Notes: a model not told the origin generated them from the sequence alone. A stretch of 64,000 nt of DNA from Candidatus Zixiibacteriota bacterium (GCA_019038695.1 JAHOYZ010000010.1:1-64000), one strand, 5' to 3'; shown: positions 34,686-44,282, counted from the first letter of the stretch. Numbers and translations: made by a program.

Positions 34686-35129
34686 TCAGCCGGTACCGGA
34701 AGGTTTGGCGCCGACCAGCGTATGCTGCCGAGCGAGGTGCGAAGACACCTGGGCAATTGAGGTCGGGGTAGCCCTGAAAGAATCCCGGGGAGCGATCGAG
34801 TCATGAGCACTACTGAGAGAAAACTTCTCCGGCAATCCCCGCCTGAAAGTATTGTCGGTCTTATGAAGGAGGGGAAGAACTACATAGGCTGGTCCTTGAG
34901 TTGTCGGCAGACCATCAGGGGTCATGTCGGTGCCACTCTCACCCGGAGTCGGCGGGTAATTACATATATAGTCCTGAGTTGTTGGCAAGGCCTCATCAAT
35001 GGCTGTCGTCCGATGCCCAATCCAGCCACTGGAGTTGGCCCATCCGGTAACTATTAGTAGTACCAATAGCCAGGCTGATGCCGTTGTAGCGGCAGAGGTC
35101 AGGGCTTTATGTCGTATCAAATTACTCAT
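34686..35129 (-). CDS. Unknown exported or membrane-anchored protein upstream of secD
   Basis: A 147-residue frame: a hydrophobic helix (SAWLLVLLIVTGWANSS) and then a Pro/Thr/Ser-rich tail with no recognisable domain. I chose ATG 35129 because a strong promoter lies just upstream and its predicted start of transcription is about eight bases before this ATG; the longer frame (to 35171) overlaps the promoter. No ribosome site is visible. It might instead be an untranslated leader of the secDF transcript. Confidence 0.4.
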   Translation of the reverse strand: MSNLIRHKALTSAATTASAWLLVLLIVTGWANSSGWIGHRTTAIDEALPTTQDYICNYPPTPGESGTDMTPDGLPTTQGPAYVVLPLLHKTDNTFRRGLPEKFSLSSAHDSIAPRDSFRATPTSIAQVSSHLARQHTLVGAKPSGTG

Positions 35130-35143
35130 AATATGAAGTGCCG

Positions 35144-35171
35144 AATATACAATATGGGTGCTACTTGTCAA
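35144..35171 (-). promoter_or_regulatory. Strong promoter of the secD-secF region
   Basis: TTGACA, 16-base spacer, TATATT on the minus strand, the same hexamers and spacing as the promoter at 5835. Transcription would start near 35137. Confidence 0.65.
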
Positions 35172-35289
35172 TGTCTATCTGCTATCCTAAACGACTGGTT
35201 GACAGTGCTTGCTTAAGCTAATACTATTCCTTCTTATCGCGTTACAGACGCGGAGCTTTAGTAGCAACCACATATTTCTGGAGACCAAT

Positions 35290-38049
35290 ATGTACTTGAA
35301 TAGAGTCTTGACAGGATCCAAAACAGCAACCATTTGCATTATAGTGTTGGCAATCGTTATCGTTTCGACAGTCGGTGCCACCGAAAGCTATCGACTGGAC
35401 AACGGAATGAAGGTGATTCTCAAAGAGACCCACGCCTCGCCGATGGTGTCCAGTCTTATATTTGTCAAGTCCGGGAGCAAATATGAGACCCGCTACGAAA
35501 ACGGTATCACACATTTTCTGGAGCATTTGCTATTCAACGGGACGGCCAACCTGTCACGAGAGGAATTGGATGTATCAATTGCCGATCTGGGCGGTTATAT
35601 AAATGCCTTTACACGTCAGGAACTAACTGCCTTTCTGGTCTTGCTCCCCCAACAGTATATCGACTATGGCCTTACGATCCAGGCTGATATGCTCTTCAAC
35701 TCCATAATCCCGGAAGGGGAGCTGGCAAAAGAGCGCAAGGTTGTTATCGAGGAGATCAAGCGTTCGTATGATTCCCCTGATGCTCCGGTGGAAGATTTCT
35801 TTACCAACTATGCCTATGCTGGAACACCTTATGAACACCCAGTGCTGGGCTATGCCGAATTTATCGAGAATATTCCGAGAGCGGCCATAGTCGACTATTG
35901 GAAGTCACACTATATCCCGAGCAACATGACCTTGCTGGTAATTGGGGATTTCAAATCCTCGGATATGAAAAAGACGGTTGCGACGATCTTCGGGAATCTG
36001 GAAAATCCACCCACAGAGTTAGAAACTCCCACTCACCGCGACCTGGCTGAACACGGTGCAGCATACAGCTCTCTAAAGGGAGCGCAGGTTTTCGACACGG
36101 TGGCCAACGTGACCTCAACACATATCAATTTTTCCATTGCCGCCCCGTTACACAGTGATTCTGACTATACAGCTTTTGATCTGCTTGCGGAGTATCTCGG
36201 AACCGAGGAGAGCTCCCCGCTTGCTGAAGCCCTCACCTCCGGGGACAATCCACCGGTCACGGAGTTGTCGGTTGGCCTTGTGCCCTACGAGGAATTCTCC
36301 CGGCTGGAAATTTCGGCTGCTACTGATGATCCTGAGCGGGCTGATACGATTGTGTCGTTGGTGCTGGAACAGTTGGCATCACTCTCTGTCCACGAGGCCA
36401 ATCCGACTACATTGGAGGGGATCAAAACCTCAATCCGGTGTCATGATCTCTACAATTCGGCCAAGTTGCATTATTACGGTTTCATGATCGCGCCGTACTT
36501 GATGTCGGCTGGTTGGGACTATGTGCTCACCCGAGCAGAGCGTATCTCTGAGGTCGAGTGGACGCAATGTCGCCAGACCGCCGAAAAATGGCTGCGGACT
36601 CCGGATTTTGTCGCCACCATAGTCAGACCAACCGACGAGAAAGATGGAGATTCCTATCGTCCGATGAGCATGTCGGCTGAGGAAGTGATTGCACATTTTG
36701 ATACAGCCACATTTCCAGAGTACGATCTGCTTACGGGGCATGAGATTGAGTTTCCGCAGTTGAGTCTCACCAGCCATGAGTTGAGCGACCCGGCTGTCTA
36801 TCATCGGGAGAAATTGCCCAATGGTTTGACATTGATTGTCAAATCACTGCCTGGCAATGAAGTATTCGGAATGAATGTAATCGGAAAAAGACGGACGGCC
36901 AACGAAGGGGACCGACAGGCGGGCATCACTGACTTTGTTAATCGTTGTCTGGAGAAAGGCACTAAGAACCGGGACGCCCGACAGTTGTCTGATGATCTCG
37001 CCTTGATAGGAGCCAATGTCACCCTGTATGATAATCCGTGGATTCCGTATGATGATCGTTATACTACACGCCGTTTTTCATTCATGAAATATGAGACAAT
37101 TGACGAGTATGCTCAAGAAGGTCTACAGCTTTTCAGCGAGATGGCTTTCCATCCGGCGTTTGATTCCTCCGAGGTGGAGAAAATCCGGCGGTCGATGATC
37201 GGAGTCCTGGCAAGGAAAACCGGTAATCCACGAAATGTTGCACGGGGGTTGTTCTTTGAGTCTTTATTCGATGGCGAGCGATTCGCGCGACCGGTTATGG
37301 GGTCCCCTGAGACTGTCGGATCGATTACTACGACCGACCTTCGCCTTCATCACGCCCGGTTCTATTCGCCGGAAAATGTGATAGTGGCTATAGTTAGCGG
37401 TCATCCGGTGGATAGTGTAACCGAGTGGGCGAAAAAGGTACTGGGGGTTCGGCCAGCTATGGGAATTTTGATTGCAGTCCCGGATCCCTTCAAGGAAAGG
37501 ACTGATTCCGCAACTGTACATGTGGACATGGACAAAGAACAAATCGCTATCTACCTGGGTGGCCCATTACCGGGTGCAAGTGACGAAGAAGCGATAGCCC
37601 TTACGATTGGCTCCTACATTCTCTCCGACCGCCTCTATCGCAATTTGCGCGAACGGCAGGGTTTGGCGTATTCGGTAGGTTCGTCGGTTGCCTTCGACCG
37701 TAGTTTCGGCTGGTTCTATTGTTCGATGGCAACCTCGGCCGAGAACTATCAACAGGCACTTGATGGTATCACCTTTGAGATTGAGAAACTACAGATCGAC
37801 GGTCCCACTCCGAGTGAATTACGGCGAGCGAAGAACCGTATCTGGGGGCGTCTTATGAGCGCCAAGTTGTCTGCGATAAATCAAGCCTACTACCTTGCTG
37901 TGAATGACTACCTGGGCCGGCCATTGGATTACGATCAGAAGTTGCTGGAAGGGTTGAGCGAAGTATCGGCCGATCAGATAAGGCGGGTGGCTTCACGCCA
38001 TTTCCGAACAACTGGTAATATACTGACTACAGCGGGTCGAAAACCCTAG
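35290..38049 (+). CDS. M16 (insulinase-type) zinc peptidase, two fused domain pairs
   Basis: A 919-residue exported peptidase. ATG at 35290 with GGAGA five bases upstream; signal or membrane segment ~15-30. The N-terminal half carries the zinc motif HFLEH (75-79) followed at E155 by the third ligand (HxxEH-x75-E). The C-terminal half is a second pair of M16 domains in which the HxxEH position is replaced (TDFVNRCLEKG), the usual inactive partner; it ends with GLAYSVGSSVAFDRSFGWF and LRRAKNRI. Length and layout match bacterial processing-peptidase-like proteins that degrade periplasmic peptides. It stands alone, divergent from the secDF promoter. Confidence 0.92.
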   Translation: MYLNRVLTGSKTATICIIVLAIVIVSTVGATESYRLDNGMKVILKETHASPMVSSLIFVKSGSKYETRYENGITHFLEHLLFNGTANLSREELDVSIADLGGYINAFTRQELTAFLVLLPQQYIDYGLTIQADMLFNSIIPEGELAKERKVVIEEIKRSYDSPDAPVEDFFTNYAYAGTPYEHPVLGYAEFIENIPRAAIVDYWKSHYIPSNMTLLVIGDFKSSDMKKTVATIFGNLENPPTELETPTHRDLAEHGAAYSSLKGAQVFDTVANVTSTHINFSIAAPLHSDSDYTAFDLLAEYLGTEESSPLAEALTSGDNPPVTELSVGLVPYEEFSRLEISAATDDPERADTIVSLVLEQLASLSVHEANPTTLEGIKTSIRCHDLYNSAKLHYYGFMIAPYLMSAGWDYVLTRAERISEVEWTQCRQTAEKWLRTPDFVATIVRPTDEKDGDSYRPMSMSAEEVIAHFDTATFPEYDLLTGHEIEFPQLSLTSHELSDPAVYHREKLPNGLTLIVKSLPGNEVFGMNVIGKRRTANEGDRQAGITDFVNRCLEKGTKNRDARQLSDDLALIGANVTLYDNPWIPYDDRYTTRRFSFMKYETIDEYAQEGLQLFSEMAFHPAFDSSEVEKIRRSMIGVLARKTGNPRNVARGLFFESLFDGERFARPVMGSPETVGSITTTDLRLHHARFYSPENVIVAIVSGHPVDSVTEWAKKVLGVRPAMGILIAVPDPFKERTDSATVHVDMDKEQIAIYLGGPLPGASDEEAIALTIGSYILSDRLYRNLRERQGLAYSVGSSVAFDRSFGWFYCSMATSAENYQQALDGITFEIEKLQIDGPTPSELRRAKNRIWGRLMSAKLSAINQAYYLAVNDYLGRPLDYDQKLLEGLSEVSADQIRRVASRHFRTTGNILTTAGRKP

Positions 38050-38202
38050 CACGATCGGCTGTAACGGCCTGTAGCAGAAGGAATTGCATCAAAGTGAGGG
38101 AGGGATATTTCGATTCCTCTTGACAGTTATCCGAGGTGCAGATACATTGGCCGCGAGATGGTCACTTAAGCATTTTCGAGGTGGGAGCAATAGTAGCCTC
38201 AT

Positions 38203-39327
38203 ATGGCTGAATCAGTCCAGCCCATCATTACCGAAAGCGATCGTTCGTCGTCGTTGCCGGTTGTGATTCTCAAGCTTCTGGCCCTGTTCGGGCTGGTGTA
38301 TCTGTTTATTTTGTCTATTGTCCTGTTGGGGGGAACATTCAAGCTATTCGGCAAAGAGTTCGCCGAGGCGATGTTCCATGCCACCTCGAATCCGATTGTA
38401 GCGCTGATGATTGGCGTGCTGGCCACAGCTATCATTCAATCATCATCGACGACTACATCCATTGTTGTCGGTTTGGTAGCTTCGGGAGTGCTGTCGGTTG
38501 AGGCGTCGATTCCAATGGTAATGGGGGCCAATATCGGTACCTCCGTAACTAATATCATAGTCTCGATGGGTAGTATCTCGCGGCGAGATGAATTCCGGAG
38601 GGCATTCTGTGGTTCGATGCTCCACGATTTTTTCAATGTGTGCTCGGTTGTGGTTCTCCTGCCACTACAGATATATTTCAATCTGATTGGTAGAACGGCA
38701 GAGATTATCGAGGGTGTTTTCGCCGGATTTGGCGGGATGACCTTCGCTTCTCCGCTTGCCGCTATAACCAAACCGGTAGCCAAAGCCATTATCCACATGA
38801 CCGGTGACTCAGCGTGGTTATCTGCCTTTATTGCCTTTGCTTTTCTTTTTATCGGGTTGCGTTATATTGTGAAGCTCTTGAAATCGATGGTGTTGAGTCG
38901 TGTGGAGCGTTTTTTTCAGAGATATATTTTCCGTACACCTATTCTGAGTTTCATCCTGGGTGCAATCGTAACAGCTATGGTGCAGTCGTCATCAATTACT
39001 ACCTCCATCATTGTGCCTCTTATCGGTGCGGGTGTGTTGCGTATTGATCAAATATACCCCTACTTGTTGGGGGCCAATGTGGGCACCACTATTACGGCCT
39101 TTTTAGCGTCATTTGCGACCGGTTCGCACCACGCTATCAGCGTTGCATTTGCTCATCTTGTTTTCAACATCTACGGGATAGCTATCTTCTGGCCCCTGAA
39201 ACGCATTCCGATTTGGCTGGCTGAGAAAATGGCGGAACTAACTCAGAAATCGAAGGCAGTTCCGATATTGTATATAGTGGTGGTGTTCTTTATTTTACCT
39301 GGTGTGATTCTGCTCGTGGCAGATTAA
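38203..39327 (+). CDS. Na/Pi cotransporter family protein (NptA type)
   Basis: A 374-residue membrane protein with about eight helices and the paired QSSS motifs of the PF02690 family: ATAIIQSSSTTTSIVVGLVA and VTAMVQSSSITTSIIVPLIG, each followed by GANIGT or GANVGT. These bind sodium and phosphate in the SLC34 family. Phosphate uptake is the likely role. It overlaps no gene; the PhoU-like gene follows after 14 bases and the two form an operon. Confidence 0.92.
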   Translation: MAESVQPIITESDRSSSLPVVILKLLALFGLVYLFILSIVLLGGTFKLFGKEFAEAMFHATSNPIVALMIGVLATAIIQSSSTTTSIVVGLVASGVLSVEASIPMVMGANIGTSVTNIIVSMGSISRRDEFRRAFCGSMLHDFFNVCSVVVLLPLQIYFNLIGRTAEIIEGVFAGFGGMTFASPLAAITKPVAKAIIHMTGDSAWLSAFIAFAFLFIGLRYIVKLLKSMVLSRVERFFQRYIFRTPILSFILGAIVTAMVQSSSITTSIIVPLIGAGVLRIDQIYPYLLGANVGTTITAFLASFATGSHHAISVAFAHLVFNIYGIAIFWPLKRIPIWLAEKMAELTQKSKAVPILYIVVVFFILPGVILLVAD

Positions 39328-39341
39328 CAATGGAGTAGACG

Positions 39342-40025
39342 ATGTTCAATAAATTCAAAGAGTTGTTTGGATCAGAGAACCTTCTTGAGGGTGCTTATGC
39401 CACCACGTTGAAGATGCTCAAGTCGGACCTCAAGATGTATGAGGCATCGTGTACTACCCTGCGTTCGACCGACACCGCCGAACTGCCGTTTGACATCAGA
39501 AAGATGGATCGTCGCATCAACAAGTACCTGCGCGAAGTACGCCGGAATGTACTGACCCATCTGACAATTGCCGGTACTCAGAATATAGTACCAGGGCTGG
39601 TGTTGGTCTCCATCGTTATTGATGTGGAGCGTATTGGTGACTATACGAAAAACATATCCGAACTGGCTATCATGCACCCCAAGCGCCTTAAAGCTGGTCC
39701 GTTTGAGAAAGATATAGTTCATATGGAGGGAGTGATCGGGGACATATTTCCTCGCGTCATTCATGTGCTTAGTGAGCAGGATAAGGATTCTGCCAGCGAT
39801 ATACTTCATTTGGAAGACAAAACCGGAAAAACAGCCGATGACATACTGACATCATTGATCACAAAACAAAACAAGTCGCTCTCAACCGGTGCGTCCATCA
39901 GTCTGGCTCTCTATGTTCGCCATCTCAAACGCATCAACGCTCATTTGACCAACATCGCCAGCTCTATAGTTAATCCTTTCCCACGGATAGGTTTCCGACA
40001 GAAAACGAAGAAGAACAAGAAGTAG
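39342..40025 (+). CDS. PhoU-domain protein
   Basis: A 227-residue helical protein with two PhoU-like three-helix bundles; the second has VDVERIGDYTKNISELA with the conserved ERIGDYxxNI metal-binding box of PhoU. The third-bundle part has LYVRHLKRINAHLTNIASSI, the equivalent box with R-I-x-A-H in place of R-I-x-D. PhoU proteins restrain phosphate uptake; here it probably controls the partner Na/Pi transporter, as is common for this gene pair. Confidence 0.9.
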   Translation: MFNKFKELFGSENLLEGAYATTLKMLKSDLKMYEASCTTLRSTDTAELPFDIRKMDRRINKYLREVRRNVLTHLTIAGTQNIVPGLVLVSIVIDVERIGDYTKNISELAIMHPKRLKAGPFEKDIVHMEGVIGDIFPRVIHVLSEQDKDSASDILHLEDKTGKTADDILTSLITKQNKSLSTGASISLALYVRHLKRINAHLTNIASSIVNPFPRIGFRQKTKKNKK

Positions 40026-40146
40026 TTTTTCTACTCAGTCTGACGCCGAATTCGCGATGATGTGTGCTCTCACAACCTGTGGCACGCGTTTGAATTGGAG
40101 AGCAACAGCTTGCCTTTACTGATGGCTTGGGTTATGATGGGAGACG

Positions 40147-40734
40147 ATGCCAACTCCAGAAGCTAACAATTCAATCCAGCGGATCACCTTTGAGACTGAG
40201 GCTCTGCCCCACATGGACGCGCTTCATCGCACTGCTCTCCGGATGACCAAGAATCCAGCCGATGCCGACGATCTGGTTCAGGAAGCCTACGTAAAAGCCT
40301 ATCGCTTCTGGAATAAATTTAAGACGGGCACAAATTGCCGGGCTTGGTTGTTTAGAATAATGACCAATATATTCATCAACGAGTATCGCTCGAAGTCGCG
40401 TTCGCCGGTTTCGATCAATGTTGATGAAATTGACGACAGTTTTCTCTATGGTCAACTGTCGGCTGGCCGACAGGTTGAGAATCCAGAGGAAGAATTCCTG
40501 GCCAAGATTCTCGACAATGACGCCAGGAAGGCAATTGAAGACCTGCCGGAAGATTTCCGGTTGGTTGTTGGCTTATCATTTATCGAAGAATTCTCGTATC
40601 AGGAGATCGCTGACATTATGGATTTACAACTGGGTACGGTAAAGAGCAGGCTACACCGCGGCCGAAAACTGCTGCAGAAAGTCTTATATGAGTATGCAAT
40701 CAAGAACGGTTACATCAGGAAGACTGCGAAATGA
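40147..40734 (+). CDS. ECF-type sigma factor (SigR/SigH-like)
   Basis: A 195-residue sigma-70 family factor of ECF type. Region 2 spans MDALHRTALRMTKNPADADDL and VQEAYVKAYRFWNKF; region 4 is LPEDFRLVVGLSFIEEFSYQ followed by EIADIMDLQLGTVKSRLHRG, the helix-turn-helix. The ALRMTxNPxDADDLVQE wording is typical of the SigR/SigH/RpoE1 group paired with redox-sensitive zinc anti-sigma factors. Its stop overlaps the anti-sigma gene by four bases, as expected for such a pair. A stress response to oxidants or thiol reagents is likely but inferred. Confidence 0.93.
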   Translation: MPTPEANNSIQRITFETEALPHMDALHRTALRMTKNPADADDLVQEAYVKAYRFWNKFKTGTNCRAWLFRIMTNIFINEYRSKSRSPVSINVDEIDDSFLYGQLSAGRQVENPEEEFLAKILDNDARKAIEDLPEDFRLVVGLSFIEEFSYQEIADIMDLQLGTVKSRLHRGRKLLQKVLYEYAIKNGYIRKTAK

Positions 40735-40997
40735 ACTGCGAGGAAGCCCTTCATCTGCTTTATGATATTATTGATCAGGAAGCCTCTGTGATTGATACCG
40801 AACAAGTGAAGGCTCATTTTAAGAAGTGCCGTGACTGCGGCGACCTTTACAAACTTGAGTCATCCTTCCACAAATTCATTTCTATGAAGCTCCAGGCTAC
40901 TGAGCCGTCCGCCAAACTAGAGGTTCTCAAAGCGAGGATTATCACCAATCTGGACGAGATAGACTGCAGCGATTTTCACTCAGGAACTGATGACTGA
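40731..40997 (+). CDS. Zinc-finger anti-sigma factor (RsrA-like)
   Basis: An 88-residue soluble protein with the ZAS arrangement: an N-terminal Cys (MNCEEAL) and the H-x3-C-x2-C motif in AHFKKCRDCGDLY. This is the RsrA/ChrR N-terminal type that holds zinc and binds the partner sigma. There is no membrane helix. RsrA senses disulfide stress through its cysteines, so the same is likely here, given C3, H29, C33 and C36. Overlaps the sigma gene by four bases. Confidence 0.85.
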   Translation: MNCEEALHLLYDIIDQEASVIDTEQVKAHFKKCRDCGDLYKLESSFHKFISMKLQATEPSAKLEVLKARIITNLDEIDCSDFHSGTDD

Positions 40998-41064
40998 TCG
41001 GCTGTTGTTCCAGATGGGACAATAGTTTTCAAATCACTCGTTGCCTTTGTGTCGAAAATGGATA

Positions 41065-43200
41065 TCAAAGCAATTGACCGGATTTGGCCTTTTCATCCAT
41101 TAGACGACAACCTTCCAGCAGGATAGATTCAGTCGACAAGGTATTGTTGGGCTCGGGCAAGTTGCGGTGAGACACAGGCCCAACAACCCAGGTACCGTCG
41201 GTCCATCCTATCGCTTCATAGATGGCCTCAGCCCCGAGTTTATCCAGGTAGCGAGCATAGCAGATGACCCCATTATTCAGGTAAATGGTCAGCTCTCCTT
41301 CTTCAGCGATATTTGGAGACACGCTGACTTTGGCGGTCTTACGGCTGGGGCCGAGAGCTTGTAAAAGGTCAACCAGATTCATGTCAGCCAGTCGTCCAAT
41401 AGTACCAGTGGTTTGGCTCGGCAGCGTTTCTACTTTCCGTCGTCGATCCTCGAGGCTTGCATGGATTTTTTGCATTTTAGCGACCAGCAGATCCGGACCC
41501 ACATCAATGGCCAGGACATCCTCGATACCCTGCTCCAAGAGGTTGGTCAGGTGGGGAGTGACGTCGTCATCGGCCAGGACAAAGGTGGGGACATCTTCAA
41601 CATTAATTCCGTATTCCGATAATGATTCAATATGGCTCGTGACTTTGTCCTGAGTCCCCGGTATTGCCAAAACCAGGATATCGGGCTGGCGACGTTGGAA
41701 CATACTACCCGACGAGTCAAGCGACGATGCGCTCAGCACGTGGAATCCTTCGCGTTTGAGGCGGAGTTCGAGAGGATACGAACGGCCAGCTTCGCTGGAA
41801 ATTATCATCACCTGGCTGGAAGTGTCGAGCGTCTGCTGGGTGAGTATTTGCTCCTGAATCATAGTCACCAGAGCATCGACTACTTCTCCCAGGAACAGCT
41901 TCCCGGTGAGGTCCCGAAACTTCTTCTTGATGGCGTCGAACTTGTCCAGACTAAGGCGCTCATCGACAGCAACGTTCTCACAGAACAGATCTACGATAGT
42001 AAGGATATTGCCGCCCAGTATTTCAATTGGTAGCCGTTTGGTGTATTTGCCTCCGAGGTCGACATACATGGATCGTAGCATCTCCACCACCACCGGAGGA
42101 TAGTTCACCGATTCGAGGAGTTTGACGGTCAGGTCTATGACTGATCGTGGATCATCCGACGAGGCGGGTGAATGGTAGTACTTCGCCAGGTCGTGCAGGT
42201 ATGCGGCAGTGGTGACTTGTAGCCTCTCTTTAATAGGCAAGCCCAACTGCTGACATAGCCGATTGGCGTATTGCCCAACGGCGGCACCGTGATTAAGAGC
42301 TGATCGATTCCCGATGGAAAGAAGCGAGGTCAGCAACTCCAGACTGCGTACCGCCATATCTTCCTGCTCGGTCATCGGGTCGCCCCTAAGGATCAACCCG
42401 GCGGCGGACTCGTAGTAGCGTACAATGGTTTGCGGAGAATATTTCCTTAGGCGGTCGATCAGATCGATATAATCTCCGGGCACGGTATCTTTGATCAATA
42501 CTGTGTGGAAACGACCTTCACTCAATCTGTCGATGGCATCATCGGCCGAGTCGGTAATGATGATACGATAGTTGCTGCGCTCGATTATCGATTTCAACAT
42601 CTGGGCTGAGTATTCTTCATCAGTGACGAGCAATACATCGCCGCGGCTGCCGGCCGACATTTCCTCTCGCACTGCGTCAGTTGCGTCAGGTATCTCACCC
42701 GTGTCGGTAGCAGCGTCGGGGATTTCCAGAAGCAGGTTGTCATCAAGGGAAACATCACGTCCGAGATAGAAACGGGCGATGGCAGTATTGAGAGCAAGTT
42801 CCGCAGCAATATAGAGCTCGATCTCTTTGCCGCTGGCCACGAAATTGAGTTCGCCAACTAATCCTTCGTCATTAGGTTCCTCGCAAGCGACTTTCAGGAC
42901 GTTGCGTTGCGGATCATAGTCAAATGGGATAACCTTGCGAGCTATCACCACTCTTTTCGGGATGAACTTCAAAACTTCGGAGTTGATCTCTATGTCTGAT
43001 AGGAGCACGCCACGACATTCAAACTGGAGTGTAAGGGCCTTAACAAGTGCGGCTTCATCAATGTAGCGATGATACAGAAGCTGCGATCCCACTTTTCCGC
43101 CGTGGGCTTTCTGACGCATTAGAGCTTCTTTGATCTGATCTTCCGAGACAAGCCCTTCCCGGACTAATATCTGGTCAAGTCGTAGGTTGCATGAACTCAT
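41065..43200 (-). CDS. MshEN-REC-HD-REC-DUF4388 signalling protein
   Basis: A 711-residue cytosolic regulator. Domains in order: GspE/PilB-type N-terminal MshEN domain (LDQILVREGLVSEDQIKEAL, LFCRGVLL; ~1-155), a receiver-like domain (DVLLVTDEEYSAQM; ~187-275), an HD-type helical domain (LNHGAAVGQYANRLCQQLG ... AAYLHDLAKYYH; ~290-430), a second receiver-like domain (MIISSEAGRSYPLELRLKRE; ~465-590) and DUF4388 (LADMNLVDLLQALGPSRKTA; ~605-711). MshEN binds c-di-GMP in some homologues, HD domains can degrade it; together a c-di-GMP-linked motility controller is a fair guess. The receiver parts lack the acidic pair in clear form, so phosphorylation is uncertain. Its ATG overlaps the stop of pilT by four bases. 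Confidence 0.8.
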   Translation of the reverse strand: MSSCNLRLDQILVREGLVSEDQIKEALMRQKAHGGKVGSQLLYHRYIDEAALVKALTLQFECRGVLLSDIEINSEVLKFIPKRVVIARKVIPFDYDPQRNVLKVACEEPNDEGLVGELNFVASGKEIELYIAAELALNTAIARFYLGRDVSLDDNLLLEIPDAATDTGEIPDATDAVREEMSAGSRGDVLLVTDEEYSAQMLKSIIERSNYRIIITDSADDAIDRLSEGRFHTVLIKDTVPGDYIDLIDRLRKYSPQTIVRYYESAAGLILRGDPMTEQEDMAVRSLELLTSLLSIGNRSALNHGAAVGQYANRLCQQLGLPIKERLQVTTAAYLHDLAKYYHSPASSDDPRSVIDLTVKLLESVNYPPVVVEMLRSMYVDLGGKYTKRLPIEILGGNILTIVDLFCENVAVDERLSLDKFDAIKKKFRDLTGKLFLGEVVDALVTMIQEQILTQQTLDTSSQVMIISSEAGRSYPLELRLKREGFHVLSASSLDSSGSMFQRRQPDILVLAIPGTQDKVTSHIESLSEYGINVEDVPTFVLADDDVTPHLTNLLEQGIEDVLAIDVGPDLLVAKMQKIHASLEDRRRKVETLPSQTTGTIGRLADMNLVDLLQALGPSRKTAKVSVSPNIAEEGELTIYLNNGVICYARYLDKLGAEAIYEAIGWTDGTWVVGPVSHRNLPEPNNTLSTESILLEGCRLMDEKAKSGQLL

Positions 43201-44282
43201 GTTGTCTCCACCAATTCCTTATCGGGGTTAAGCGCTCGTTCGCAGAACTGACTCGGGTCAGCAGCAACTCGAACCGCCTCCGAGACATTAACAATTCCAG
43301 AGTCTACCAGGGCTTTGAGATGGCTGTCCAGCTGTCTCATGCCCAGTTTCCGCGACGACTGAATCACGTTTGGAATCTGATGCGTCTTGCCTTCTCTTAT
43401 CAGGTGAGCAATGGAATTGGTACGAACAAGTAGTTCGTAAGCAGCCACCCTTCCCGGTTTGTCGGCCCGTTGAACCAACTGCTGGGAAATGACTCCCAAC
43501 AGGCTGTTGGCTAGCATGACACGGATCTGTTGTTGCTGGTCGGCTGGGAAAACGTCTATGATACGATCAATAGTGTTTGCTGCCGTGTTGGTATGCAAAG
43601 TTCCGAGAACCAGAAGGCCAACTTCGGCGGCCGTAATCGCCAGCGAAATTGTCTCCGGGTCGCGCAACTCGCCGACTACCACTACATCCGGATCCTCCCG
43701 GAGTGCGGCTCGCAATCCGGCGGAAAACGATCCGGCATGGAGTCCAATCTGCCGTTGTGTTACGAGTGAGTTCTTGTTCTCATGAACATATTCAACCGGA
43801 TCCTCAAGGGATATTATGTGGCGCGAGAAATTGGTGTTGATGTGGTCGATCAGAGCGGCTAACGTTGTTGTCTTCCCGGAATTAGTCGGACCAGTAACGA
43901 GCATTAAGCCTGATCTGGCCTGGACCAATTCACCCACACTTTCCGGAAACCCGAGGGTATCCAAAGTCGAGATTCGATCTGGAATCAATCGCACTGCAGC
44001 GGCCACGCCCCGGTAGGCATGAAACACATTGATACGAAACCGGGCTATTCCCTTCACACCGTACGAGATATCGAGATCGCCCTCTTTCTCGAATCGGCGG
44101 ATTTGGTCGTCCGTCAAAATCTCATAGATGAGAGATCGGATACTCTCGCTGTCCAGTTTCTTGTGGCGTGTTTTCTGGAGACTGCCAGCTACTCGAACCA
44201 GCGGTTCGCTCTCAGCAGCCAGGTGCAAATCGGACGCTCCAGCTTTCTTAACGATATCAAGCAGTTGATCTATCTTGGGCAT
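43197..44282 (-). CDS. pilT: Type IV pilus retraction ATPase PilT
   Basis: A 361-residue hexameric ATPase powering pilus retraction. Walker A is GPTNSGKT (131-138), with the Asp and His boxes (SLEDPVEYVH, LHTNTAANTIDRIIDVFP) and REDPDVVVVGELRDPETISL. The wording GKTHQIPNVIQSS and MRQLDSHL matches PilT rather than PilB. No other pilus genes are visible. It is translationally coupled to the DUF4388 gene, which probably regulates it. Confidence 0.93.
   Translation of the reverse strand: MPKIDQLLDIVKKAGASDLHLAAESEPLVRVAGSLQKTRHKKLDSESIRSLIYEILTDDQIRRFEKEGDLDISYGVKGIARFRINVFHAYRGVAAAVRLIPDRISTLDTLGFPESVGELVQARSGLMLVTGPTNSGKTTTLAALIDHINTNFSRHIISLEDPVEYVHENKNSLVTQRQIGLHAGSFSAGLRAALREDPDVVVVGELRDPETISLAITAAEVGLLVLGTLHTNTAANTIDRIIDVFPADQQQQIRVMLANSLLGVISQQLVQRADKPGRVAAYELLVRTNSIAHLIREGKTHQIPNVIQSSRKLGMRQLDSHLKALVDSGIVNVSEAVRVAADPSQFCERALNPDKELVETT

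Noticed and set aside
34803-35057. Plus-strand frame opposite the unknown exported protein
   Set aside because: No ribosome site, no family resemblance; shadow of the minus-strand frame.
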